This document shows positions 24,260 through 34,437 of a stretch of DNA of 64,000 nt, piece after piece. The stretch lies in assembly GCA_963281155.1 (NCBI GenBank), contig CAUJLY010000001.1, positions 6,572,001 to 6,636,000 of the forward strand, in the 5' to 3' direction. Position 1 is the stretch's first letter; every line of letters starts with the position of its first letter. The notes beneath the pieces were generated by a model. The model did no database searches. It was not told the origin of the DNA and saw only the letters and a program-made list of their open reading frames with translations. The DNA comes from Rhabditophanes sp. KR3021. Its lineage: Eukaryota > Nematoda > Chromadorea > Rhabditida > Alloionematidae. A program made the translations under genes and the position numbers.

Positions 24260-24620
24260 ATGGCAGACACGTCGCGAGATATACTGGATAAAATTAAATC
24301 TATTCGTTCTATTATTTCATATGAGGAAGATTTTGCTAATAATCATAGCACGGACTTAGGAGTCATCGAAAGCGAATATAGGTCGTGTAAGTATTGTGTT
24401 GTGTTGTTTTTAAAATGCAAATTTTTTAGTAATTGAAGAGGCCCGTCGAAAAAATGAAATAGATGAGACTTTGTACAACAACTTAATTTGCTTACTGAAC
24501 AAGATGCTTGGAATGAACATGCAGATAGCTATGGAACGAATTAATCTTCTTAAGATCCGGGAAAAGGTTAATAAAGTTTCCAGAGAAACAACTACTCGCA
24601 ACAAACCCAAATGGAAATGA
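24260..24620 (+). CDS. Small helical protein of unknown function
   Basis: Exons 24260-24386 and 24430-24620 join in phase 1 (43-base intron, gtaagt...ttttttag) to 105 residues, beginning MADTSRDILDKIKSIRSII. The protein is charged and helix-prone throughout. It has a likely coiled coil from about residue 44 (IEEARRKNEIDETLYNNLI, then MQIAMERINLLKIREKVNK) and a basic tail ending KPKWK. There is no signal peptide, membrane segment or cysteine motif. The size and pattern suit a subunit of a larger complex, but I do not recognise the family. It stands alone between the broken amidase and a membrane protein on the other strand. Confidence 0.6.
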
Positions 24621-24789
24621 TTTAGAACGAACTGTAATGATTAAAATGAAGGGTACGACAATAAATTATTTAAAAATAAGCTAATCTATTTCTCTTTTAC
24701 ATGATAAATATATTTAACAAATGAAATATTACATTTACTTTTATAATTTACAATAATGCATCAATAGCGGTCATAAATAAATATCAAAA

Positions 24790-25248
24790 TTACTTAGGAA
24801 CTGGCGCTCCGAAGGTAAATCCGGAGGCTTCAATGATTCCAAGTTTGCGCAGCATTATTTTATCAAATTTGCGTTGAGATTTTACATCGGCGAAAGAGAT
24901 TATCTTAAGGATGACAAATAAGGAACAAATGGCGACGTAAAAATAAACAGCATATGTCATCATCTGAAACCCGCTTTTGTTTTTTTCGGAGACTGCTGCA
25001 CAAAAGGATCCTTCTGAGCCAACTATGTTCTTTTGGACATTTCTAGAATCTTCTTCGGAAATTTCGGGTTGAGGCACACTGGGCTCAATTTGGGACCCAC
25101 TGCCGGCAGCTAATGGTTCAGCTTGAACTTCTTCGGATGGGGCATTCTCTTTATTCTCGTGTTCCTCCGCGAAGACAATTCCAATGAGAGATTGTGAAAC
25201 ACACAATAAAGCAAGTAAAGCGAGCAAGTGGAAGGATAGTTTGGCCAT
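24790..25248 (-). CDS. Single-pass membrane protein, nematode-type, unknown function
   Basis: A single exon of 152 residues. The start at 25248 gives a signal peptide (MAKLSFHLLALLALLCVSQS, cleaved near VFA-EE). An acidic/Pro-rich extracellular stretch follows, then one membrane helix at about 97-121 (MTYAVYFYVAICSLFVILKI). A short conserved tail contains RKFDKIMLRKLGIIEASGF. An upstream in-frame ATG at 25314 would add 22 residues before the signal peptide and is less likely. A diverged, broken copy lies 0.3 kb upstream on the same strand, and the two agree best in the tail, which points to a cytoplasmic interaction role. No named family is recognised. Confidence 0.7.
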   Translation of the reverse strand: MAKLSFHLLALLALLCVSQSLIGIVFAEEHENKENAPSEEVQAEPLAAGSGSQIEPSVPQPEISEEDSRNVQKNIVGSEGSFCAAVSEKNKSGFQMMTYAVYFYVAICSLFVILKIISFADVKSQRKFDKIMLRKLGIIEASGFTFGAPVPK

Positions 25249-25535
25249 TTTAACAAAGTAAAATATTGTTATTATATCCTTAGAAAAGATCTCTAAATAC
25301 ATATCATAGCTCACAAAATTTGAATTTGCAAATCTTAGTTCAAATTATAGTGTTTTAAACTTTGATATGTAGTACAACAATCAGAATACTAAATTAACGA
25401 TATAATTTAAATTTGATCTACTCCACCAAGGCAAATTAATAGTTCAACAAATTATTAAAAATACAAACAACAAGAGAAAGGAATTTATTTATTTTATGTA
25501 AATATAAATACTTCTTAAAAAAAGAAATTTAAAAT

Positions 25536-25932
25536 TTACTCTGGAGATGGAACAGGTACAGCGAAAGTAAATCCAGAAGCTTCGATGATTCCAAGTTTGC
25601 ACAACATAGTTTTGTCGAATTTCCTTTGGGTCTTGAGTTCAGCAAAGCAAATTATTTTGACGATGATAAAGAGAACACTGACGATGGCGTAGAGGTAAAT
25701 AGCGTAACTAATCATATGGTATGAACCGATATTTTTTTTGAACCGTGGTGATTTTTTCATTTTGCACATACGGTGATAAAGATTGGGGGGATCCTGGACC
25801 AGCACTATTATTTGCAGGGTTACCTGAAGGTAATGGTACGCTTTGGCCTGTGTTTACCGATGGACTTAGAGTTTTGTTATCTGATAAACTTAGAGTAATG
25901 CTTGATTTGCGAATGGAATGAACTATGACCAT
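25536..25932 (-). pseudogene. Broken paralogue of the neighbouring membrane protein
   Basis: The C-terminal half (MISYAIYLYAIVSVLFIIVK and RKFDKTMLCKLGIIEASGF) aligns with the gene at 24790-25248 across the membrane helix and tail. The N-terminal half (from ATG at 25932, with Ser/Pro-rich sequence) is in another frame, and the switch falls at a run of eight T at 25732-25739. No signal peptide is visible. It may be a dead tandem duplicate, or an intact gene with a homopolymer error plus an unseen first exon. Confidence 0.6.
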
Positions 25933-26671
25933 TTTATAATCAAATAATATCTTAAATGAAAATCGTAGTGAAAAATATCATTCGAATGGGTATTCGCAAC
26001 GCTGCGAATAACATACTCAGTGTAACACCAATTCACAACGATGCGAATATACGCGTACTTGTGAACAAGGATTTGCAACATCATTTGTATGCCGTTGCGA
26101 AACAGTGCAACTTCCTGCTGAACTAATTTTGAAAAAAATGCAATGTCGATTTTTTATATTTTAATCTACCTTAAATAACTAACTTTTCACAATGTTTAAT
26201 TCTGGCATTTGATTAAAATTGTTTTCATGTAAAGATTTCATAGAACAGTTATGGATGAACATTGTAACTTCATCAAAAAACGTATTTTTACCCATTTCTT
26301 GAATTTTTTTGTTACTATATAAAACAGGCTTAAAAATAACGTATGATAACATTTAACATTTTTTAAAAGTATTAAAAAAGTGCCAAAAATTTAGCTACAT
26401 GATGGCCAAAGTTTAATATCTTTTATCAGTGCTGTAAATTCTAATCGAGTTGGGAATGGTTTTAGATGTTTCTTTTGGGCCGAACTAGTATATATAGACA
26501 TTAAAATCAGACACACAAATATCTTTTCTTTTTTCTTTTGTAACACCCTGGGATATGTAAAGGAGTAATCACACAAATGTAAACATGACTTTTGATTACT
26601 CATAGTGATTCAATAAATTAATTATTGTCTTGGCATTTGTAGATTAGTTTAATTACATGATTATACTTTAT
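25933..26671. other. Intergenic with a 20-base hairpin
   Basis: Contains the perfect hairpin TATTCGCA-ACGC-TGCGAATA at 25991-26010 and another TGCGAATA at 26042-26049. Otherwise AT-rich without a supportable gene; a 70-codon minus-strand frame at 26391-26603 has no family features. Confidence 0.5.
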
Positions 26672-27907
26672 TCACTTTCTTCGAAACCTATAAATATTAA
26701 ATAAATCAGTTCTGTTTTTCACAACAATTAGCAAAAATAACCATACTAAACAATATAAGAATGCTACTACAAGTAACTCGAAAATAGTTAATAAGAATTG
26801 TGCCGTAGATTCAATTTCCTTGAAACTTCTCTCCCCGAAGCCGCATAGAAATTTAGTTTCTTTAGTTCGTAGATAGGGGCATGATGGAGTAGGGCAGTTT
26901 AAGGATTTTACAAGTGGTTTCCAACTATTTGAATGTTTCCAATTTGAAATTAAGTTATTCCAAAGAGCTGTACTGAGTGTAGAAATACCTCGTTCTGATA
27001 AATGTCTACAATCCACACTCATTACCGATAAATCTAACTTCCCATTAAAGTCAATTGGAATAAAATTGTCGATTAAATCTATAAATTGAACTGAAAATAA
27101 CTGATTATTGTACTGCCTCGTCGTATTAAACTCCAGCTCATTCCACTTCATTACTGACATTGTCTCGTTCCCAAACCAATCCATTGTCGCAAACCGGCAG
27201 AATTCGTAATTATGAGCATACTTTTTCCACAAAGTATTCCTTGCATTCTTAAGTACCGCAACATATGTTTTGGTTGGTAGTTTCGAATGAATATACTGAA
27301 TAACTTTTTCAATTTCATCAACTAATGTCCCATTCGTTTCCTTCCCTCTAATTAAATCCAATTGACTGGATGCAATCAAAATAAATTTCCATTTTTGGGG
27401 ATAATCTTTATCCTTCAATATGGTATTAACGATTCTCTTTGCCCATTCCAATAGAGTAGAATCACTTATCGAGTTTGGATTAGTAAAAGCCTTGTACACT
27501 GATCCGGCCATAATCTCAAAATATTTATATAAGGCAGGAAGCTTGGTATTAGCATTTGTTTGTGTAAATCCTAAAAACTGTTTTAAAGAAATTTCACCAA
27601 CGTTTTCTATTATGTCGTTTCGAAGGAATGTTGTTAAAGAGCCCATTTCGCTGTAAATTTCAATTTGTGAAGGTGAAAGGAATGAAGAGTCTTTAATTGG
27701 AGTGTCTTTTTCACATACGGATAAAGCGGATGTAAGGCGATCATCTAAATCTATGAATGTTTCTCCTAGTTCATGATGTTTTAACTGATAATGGATCTTT
27801 AATTTTAAAAGGATTTAAAAACTTACAAATGTATCTAGATAGTCCTTAGTATTGCTTTCAGCAAGAAGAAATAAATAACTTAACACGATCACTTTAACAA
27901 AAATCAT
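26672..27907 (-). CDS. Phospholipase-B-like SGNH protein, probably inactive
   Basis: Exons 27827-27907 and 26672-27784 join in phase 0 to 397 residues. Exon 1 encodes a signal peptide (MIFVKVIVLSYLFLLAES). The body aligns with membrane-associated phospholipase B of the GDSL/SGNH class. LSPSQIEIYSEMGSLTTF replaces the usual L-x-P-x-x-I...GDSLT, so the Asp of GDSL is lost. ILIASSQLDL replaces the GGND block. Only the last block, SVDCRHLSERG, keeps the Asp-His pair. Near the end CPYLRTKETKF and a C-terminal membrane helix (LLVVAFLYCLVWLFLLIVV) match the family's membrane anchor. With two of the catalytic blocks altered it is likely a pseudoenzyme, for example a binding protein at the cell surface. 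The reading frame is intact. Confidence 0.75.
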
Positions 27908-28310
27908 TGTTAATAAAGTGTGTGATTTGTTATAAAGTTTTGTATATACTCAACAAAGGTGTCGACAATGTTTAGAAAAAGTCAATGTTAAAACAAGTGG
28001 AAAGTAGAATTTATAAAGAGTTGAGGGCAATATATAATAATATTGTAAGGACTACCCTCTTTGCGCAAAAGGTAGCACCAGCCTTTAATGGAGTATAGAT
28101 TTGTGTGGCTGGATGAGTTGATTGCCTTTTACTTCAAATAAAATAGTATCTTTAATGAGGGTATTAATGAATTTTTAATAATGTATGAAAGAAATGCAAA
28201 GTGTGTCAAAAAATTTATTATTAAAAAGAACAAACAAACAATAACAAATTAACTAAGTTCATTTAGCATAAAAGCGATATATCAGTAAAATTGATCAATA
28301 CTATGATTAT
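27908..28310. other. Intergenic, near-palindrome
   Basis: Between the phospholipase-like start and the end of the URB2-like gene. Holds the near-palindrome CTACCCTCTTTGCGC/GCGCAAAAGGTAG at 28052-28075, about 150 bases upstream of the phospholipase-like start. Confidence 0.5.
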
Positions 28311-30902
28311 TTACCCAATAATATTCTTATATTTGGCAAATTGCTTATGAACAACACTAAAACGATGTCTTGAAATAGAAGACAATTTAGCAGAAATCAA
28401 ATTAATTCCATCCTTATCGCAAATTTTAAGGAGATTCAAGACAGGCAAGGTTAATTCTTTAGTATGGTCCAAAGAAGAAGAAACAATATAAGGAGCCAAT
28501 CGTCTAAACATGTCCTTTTTAAAACTTAGGCATTGACAGCAAAGAGCCATATAATACTCAACGCTTAGTAGTTTCTCCAAAATCTTCCTTTCTGTTGTTT
28601 GAGCTTTGAGAGAGACGATCGTTTGAATGACGCGAGCCATGATCATTCCGATGTTGGCTGCTTGGTTGGAGATTGCGGGAGAATCGCTTTTGAGAATGTC
28701 TTTTAAAATTAGGACAATTATCAGTAGGCCATTTACCGAAAGCATTGGTGTTTCAGATGTGAGCTTTCCATAATTAACATTTGACATCAGTAAGACAGCA
28801 GTCTCCACTGCAGATTGAGCCTCATTTTTCTTTCCCAAATTAGCAATCAACTTCCCTATCATTGCCAAAGCTTTGAATATATTGTCATTACTTGCTTCTA
28901 GATGTGTGACGGCCTTAATAATATAGCTATTGACATTAACTAAACTGACTTGTCTCTTTTTAGCAATGTACTCAACAACTTTGAAGACAGCCAACAAATT
29001 CAAATCTTTGAATTCAAAAGGTTTCAAATTCTCTAACAACTGCAGGAGATCGACATCTTGAACCAAGCTCTTATCAAAGGCTTTGTTCAACAGCTTTTCA
29101 TCGTACCCTACAATTTCAGTCAAGCATTTCCATCTCAAAGGTTGAAAGGGCTTGTTGAGGAATGTGTGAGCGTACAGAAGGTAATTGAATGATTCCGTGT
29201 AGATTAGAGAGATATCGAAAGTAGCTGATGTAAGATCGTGGAAGAACCCGCCACTAAGAATTTTCGAGCACATTTTGAAAATTTTCTTTATACTATCTTC
29301 CCCGAGAATGTCGGTTACTCCGATGTCCATCAATTGAAATTTCGTTCTTGAGATGACGGAGAAAAGACAGGCATACTTTTCAAGCTCCAGGCATTCTGAA
29401 TATTCGTTTGAAAAGTCACCTGGAACGTTTGAAGCAATTTGTTCCAAAACCAGTCCAAATGATTTGACCAAATTTAGTAACCAATCCGAGTAACTTTGGT
29501 CCATATGTTTTTTCAGAACCATCGTTTGAAACAATTTAGAAAACCCATTAAGAATCACGATATCTGAGTTGGTTATTTGTTGATGGCCATCTCTTTCTTC
29601 AAGATAAGTCTTCAAATGCTGCAGCAACTTTTCAGAATTAACATACTCTTTAACTTTGTTCTTCGTAATCAGCAGCAAGCCTAAACCTTCCCCGTAAGCA
29701 AATGCTTGTTTAGTTGAGAGTTTTTCTTGGTAATCATTAGAAGCTAAATCCGCGAACAATAGCAACAGTAGTTTCCCCTTTGTGTAGGACGTTTCAGAGA
29801 GGATCACAAGCTTCGATGCAAACGCAATGATTCTGCCACATGTTTTTCCATCCAACACTCTAGTTGAAATTAAAAGCGATGCGAGGAGACTTGAATAATC
29901 ACCGTAAGGACTAAGAATTCCAAAGATAGCTTCAAAAACGTCCAATAAAGTGTTGGCTCCATCACAATTCCCAACAGTCTTTCTCAAGCCATGCATAAAG
30001 CTTTCGTCTTTAGCGAATTTTTTCAGAGTTTTGCTGACATTCTCGCTGACGGCAAGTTCTTGAATCATTTCGCCAATCGAAAAACTTTCTTTAATCTTTT
30101 TAGCTTTAGGCTCATCATCTTGATAGCTCAATTTTGTAGCGAAGTATTTCAGCAAACTCCCAATCAGCAAAGGCACAAATTTATCTCCAATTCTATGGAT
30201 CAAATAGCTGTTTTTCACCAATTCACTAACTTCTTCTTTCAACAAAAATTTCCTATCTGCATACTGAATAAACAGCAGTAGATTGGTTTCTAATCCCTCC
30301 GAAGCATCAATGAGTGTTCCAAGATGACGCTTGAATAGTCGAAAAAAGACTTCTTCGTAATTTGCATTCCGGCCAACTTTGTTCAAATCCCCTAAGTCTG
30401 TTGTGACCATTTCATTACCTCCCAAGACAGATTCCATCGTGTGAATGCATAGAATATGCACAGGACTTTTTGCAAATCTTGGTGTGTTTTTCAACAAAGC
30501 TATTCCTTCTTGTAACGCTGTTTCATTTTTCTTTCCAAGATAAACATACTCCATAATGACCGTGGAGGCAAATATATCCACCAAATAAGCACTAACAACA
30601 TCAAAAGTATCTGCTTCCAAGCGCTGGACGCACGTTTCTTTGATATCTGTTACAATAAAAGTGTTGAATTCCCGATACCTTAGAATGTCGACTTTGAAAC
30701 AGAGAGAATGAAGCATCTTGATTGCCTTGACTGATCCTGTCTTGACTGCAATATCCAAGAGCTTTTGACCAAGTTCGACAGCTGAATTTGAACCCAAGGC
30801 GGGGAATAACTCGTTTATTTGTCTGACCGTGGCCGGTCCTATCAAAGTGTCTGGATATTTCCGGCATTCTTTGAGAAGACTTTCAATAATTTCAGAATTC
30901 AT
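28311..30902 (-). CDS. URB2/Npa2-like ribosome biogenesis protein
   Basis: A single uninterrupted exon of 863 residues, start ATG at 30902 (MNSEIIESLLKECRKYP). The protein is almost entirely helical, leucine-rich repeat-like HEAT-type sequence without signal or membrane segments. The C-terminus (MFRRLAPYIVSSSLDHTK, LPVLNLLKICDKDGINLIS, then FAKYKNI) matches the pattern of the conserved URB2 C-terminal domain, a nucleolar factor in early 60S assembly. It is much shorter than the human protein (about 1,520 residues), and the rest is too diverged to align by eye. The next gene upstream on the same strand ends only 236 bases away. The identification rests mainly on the C-terminal 70 residues. Confidence 0.6.
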   Translation of the reverse strand: MNSEIIESLLKECRKYPDTLIGPATVRQINELFPALGSNSAVELGQKLLDIAVKTGSVKAIKMLHSLCFKVDILRYREFNTFIVTDIKETCVQRLEADTFDVVSAYLVDIFASTVIMEYVYLGKKNETALQEGIALLKNTPRFAKSPVHILCIHTMESVLGGNEMVTTDLGDLNKVGRNANYEEVFFRLFKRHLGTLIDASEGLETNLLLFIQYADRKFLLKEEVSELVKNSYLIHRIGDKFVPLLIGSLLKYFATKLSYQDDEPKAKKIKESFSIGEMIQELAVSENVSKTLKKFAKDESFMHGLRKTVGNCDGANTLLDVFEAIFGILSPYGDYSSLLASLLISTRVLDGKTCGRIIAFASKLVILSETSYTKGKLLLLLFADLASNDYQEKLSTKQAFAYGEGLGLLLITKNKVKEYVNSEKLLQHLKTYLEERDGHQQITNSDIVILNGFSKLFQTMVLKKHMDQSYSDWLLNLVKSFGLVLEQIASNVPGDFSNEYSECLELEKYACLFSVISRTKFQLMDIGVTDILGEDSIKKIFKMCSKILSGGFFHDLTSATFDISLIYTESFNYLLYAHTFLNKPFQPLRWKCLTEIVGYDEKLLNKAFDKSLVQDVDLLQLLENLKPFEFKDLNLLAVFKVVEYIAKKRQVSLVNVNSYIIKAVTHLEASNDNIFKALAMIGKLIANLGKKNEAQSAVETAVLLMSNVNYGKLTSETPMLSVNGLLIIVLILKDILKSDSPAISNQAANIGMIMARVIQTIVSLKAQTTERKILEKLLSVEYYMALCCQCLSFKKDMFRRLAPYIVSSSLDHTKELTLPVLNLLKICDKDGINLISAKLSSISRHRFSVVHKQFAKYKNIIG

Positions 30903-31138
30903 TTATTTCCTAAACAAATAATTCAAACAAATTTAAAAAATAAAAAACAAAAGTACTTACCTCAATTGAATTCAGAAAACAAAAATATTGTAACAATTTG
31001 CAATCTTTATTTGAAAGTCTAAAACCTAGTAGATCCTGAGTAGAAAAGTGGAACCAAATGTCTTTGAAAAATCTTGACTGGATTATTTAAAACAACGAAA
31101 TTGGAAGAAAATATCTTTAAAAAGTGTTTATTAGAAGT

Positions 31139-33076
31139 TCAATCTAAACTACAAATACGATACAAAATCTCGTGCTCTTTAAAGGTCAAAAGAACATTTT
31201 TGATGTCTTCGTTATTTCGTAGACAGTTAATTTTCAGGAAAGACTGTTTTAGATTGGTGTCTTTGTTTTGTTTTGATGTGAAAATAGATTTGGAATAATT
31301 TAAAGTGTTTTGAATGAATTCAAAGTTAGACGGGATTGAGGTTGATTTAATATAGAATGAAAATATGGATGGAATAAATTCTTTGGCTAGAAATAAATTA
31401 TTTCCATTGTATTTGAGAATAGTCAATTCGTTAATTAGAGACTCAATTGAGAAGTTAGTACGGAAAGAGTTGTTCAATTGTTTTAAATCATTGATTGTCA
31501 ACACTTCAGGGTCATTAAATTTTTCCATTAAAATTAACTGTTTTAGAGAATGAATAAAATCATTAAAAAAGTTTATAAATTCACTATAAAATGAAAGCAT
31601 TTCCTTTCTCAATATATTTTGCAATTCAATTGGTAATTCATTTAATAAATTTTCAGTACAAAACCCGAATTGCTGATGATTTTTGCGATTTTCAACGACT
31701 AAAATAACATGTGTCAGAATGCTTAAAACAGCTGTATAATTTTGACTCTCATCTTCCTCATTTCCCAAAACGTCATAAACAATTGGCGCAAAATTCTTGA
31801 AAAAGTTACTCAAAATCAAGTACACTTTTTCTCGAGCGTTTATTTGATGTGAAAAGATAGCATCTTTGATATTCTTGATTTGATCCCAATCCAGAATGAC
31901 ACGTTCATTCACATCAAAACTTGTCTGTATAGTCGACTTGTTGTTACTAACAAAATCATCTATCAAATCTGGGAATACATAATTAGAGATGATGTCATTT
32001 GTTTCCATAATATTTATACTCAAACTTTTCATGGCATGTTTGATTGCATTTGACATTGCTTCTTTGTAATTGACTATATAAAGGAGGCTAATGTTTTGGG
32101 ATTTAAAATAATTGTAGAGATTCTTTTGTTGAGTTAAAACTTTTTGCGTAGATTGTTCGTTTATAAAGAAAATGGATAGTATTTGATTATAGTAAAGGTT
32201 CCAATCCGCTAAAGTATTAATGATAATATTTTTAATTGTTTCCTCACTGTTGTTAATTAAACTTTCAAAATGTAAAACCTTGTGAACATTCGCAAAAGCT
32301 TTATTCTTGAAGTAAGCTCCGATAATAACAAAACTCTTTCCTTTATCCTTAAACTCTTTCACAGTCATAACAAATTCTTTATTTAATAGATCTCGGTTCA
32401 CTCTATCTTTGCAAACTTCGTAAATCATACTGATAATCATTTCACTTTCCTTAATATTCATAATTTCAATCTGATTAAATTCACTCACCAAAACGTTCAA
32501 AGGGCTCATTTCCTCGATTCCGCAATTTGAAAAGCAAACATTTAGCATAAATAAAATTTTCTTATAGGCTTTATTTAGCTTTTCCATCCTAATATCATTT
32601 TCCTGGCATATTTGCAATATTTCAGATTGTTTTTTTAACCACTTTTGAAAGTAGAAACTATGCTTAGAAGTTATTTCATGCTTACTAATAGCATTTGATG
32701 CGTTTGTACCTTTCGAAGATAGGGTTTGCTGGCAAATGTTGCAGGAAACGTTTTCTGCTTTAATTACGTACAATTCAGAACGATGTTTTTTCATTAGACT
32801 TTTGTAATAGAGAATTTGTTCTTCGGCAGAAGCTAATTTTGTTTTGTTGTTTGGTGAATATAGTTTATGGAAAGATTGAACTTGTTTAGTAGAAGCAGCT
32901 ATTCGTTTCGGATTAAATTCAACCGAACTATCTGAATCTGAGTCAGTATCTTTTTTAGGATTAGAGTATGACTCCTAAATTAAAATTTAAATGGATTATA
33001 ACAAATTTACGCTTACCTCACTAGAATTTCTTTTCAAAGCTTGTCTCAAGCAAATATCTTGTCCGGTAAAACTCAT
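31139..33076 (-). CDS. Zinc-finger protein, possibly derived from a transposase
   Basis: Exons 33017-33076 and 31139-32974 join in phase 0 (42-base intron gtaagc...tttag) to 631 residues, starting MSFTGQDICLRQALKRNSSE. An acidic Ser/Asp stretch at residues 21-40 leads to a finger at about 98-125: CNICQQTL, then SKHEITSKH. This is C-x2-C with H-x4-H spacing as in U1-type and BED fingers. The remaining 500 residues are AT-codon-rich, mostly helical, and include segments reminiscent of the hAT RNase-H fold (FVIIGAYFKNKAF, then an ADWNLYYNQILSIFF region). I see no complete DDE triad. The frame is open over its whole length, so a domesticated transposase-type protein is my best guess; a plain nematode-specific nuclear protein is the alternative. 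Confidence 0.55.
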
Positions 33077-33841
33077 TTTATATAACAATAATAGTTGAAT
33101 AAATGGTTTGCAAACCAGATCCTACTTATATCTACTCTTTTTACGACTCCGTCCACCTAATTTAATAAATGTTGACGTTACTACCTTTTTGGTATGCAAC
33201 CTCTTTATCAATGAACTTTCTGAAAAATCAAAAAAATAAATTAATTACGTCCAAAAAATGATTGATACTATCGCATTCTCTTTCCATCCATATCTTTTTT
33301 ATTTTCAATTTGTTTCTATTCCGAGACAAACAAATGGCAGCATATATCTCTCTTATCCAAATAAGTGTCAGAAGGGAGTTGACAAAGAATTTTCAACTTT
33401 TAATTAATGTCTTTCTGGTTAAAGGCACCAGGAATCCAAATTAATTTGTTTAAAAAAACGGACATGATAAATAATAAGTAGGTACCAAAAAAAGTCTGAT
33501 TCATTCGAAGACATCATGTATCACATAATCTTTAAGTTATTTAGTTAGATACGTTTCCGATTTTGCATTTTTTTGTACTGATATTGTGACGTATTTTTAG
33601 TCTTTGAAAAAAATTAGGTAAACTTACGCATTTAGTAGGTGTATGTTTTGAAAAGGGCAGGATGCTCCCATTTTGATCAAACCTATTTTTTAAGGCAAAA
33701 TTAAGTGACATTTATAGAAAAAGTGCATAGAAACAGTTTATATTATATAATGAATAGTGTGATCAAATTTATTTAATATAATACAGAGACAGTTAATCAT
33801 TAAACGCATGACAGACAGTATGATTTTGGCAATGGTAAATT
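33077..33841. other. Intergenic, no gene seen
   Basis: Promoter side of the zinc-finger gene and 3' flank of VHL. A 60-codon plus-strand frame has no supporting features. Confidence 0.5.
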
Positions 33842-34437
33842 TTAACTAGGCCGATTCATAAAAAATTTTGCAAACATATCGAAAGCACAATAAAGATCTT
33901 GAAATATACTAGCAGGCACTTCCAACTCGTAAAATATAAAATCGGGAGTTGTTCCAAGTTTCATGATCATCGTTCTGTATAAAGTTAACTTGATTGGAAA
34001 AATATCAATTGGACAGTAGGGTAGTCTAAATCCATTCGAATCTGGAACAGTCATGATTTGTGAGAATCTGGGTATTTTTTGACCTCTTTCATTGTAATCA
34101 TTGAATCCTAATAGCATAAAGATACCATGTTTCGCGTCTCTTACAATCCATTTGTGGTCCGAGAAGGTTTGTACTCTAAACGTTTGCAGGTTTTTTAAAC
34201 GATAGTAATATTGTGGCACACCCTTAAAATGCAATAATTAAAGCAAGCAAAGTTTATCAAACTTACATTAAAATTCAACCAATAAATCATAACATCTCTA
34301 TTGCTTCTGTTTCTAAAAACACATTCTAATTGTCTATCAGAAGCCAAAGAATATGCCCCTCTCAGTTCCGCAGGAACTCTAAATATATTAATACTTTCGC
34401 TTAGCTTGCCAGCATGTTCTAATATAGAAGTCGTCAT
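33842..34437 (-). CDS. vhl-1: von Hippel-Lindau tumour suppressor homologue
   Basis: Exons 34267-34437 and 33842-34222 join in phase 0 (44-base intron) to 183 residues. The beta domain is clear: ECVFRNRSNRDVMIYWLNF then GVPQYYYRL, matching the human NRS...VWLNF and EPQPY segments. VHL is the substrate receptor of the CUL2-Elongin ubiquitin ligase and binds hydroxyproline on HIF-alpha. Binding-pocket residues are kept: Tyr63, His80 and Trp82 align with human Tyr98, His115 and Trp117, and Asn and Trp of the first strands are present. Human Ser111 is replaced by Thr76. The C-terminal Elongin C-binding helix region (after IKLTLYRTMIMKL) is diverged, with IFQDLYCAFDMFAKFF as the likely helix. Confidence 0.85.
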
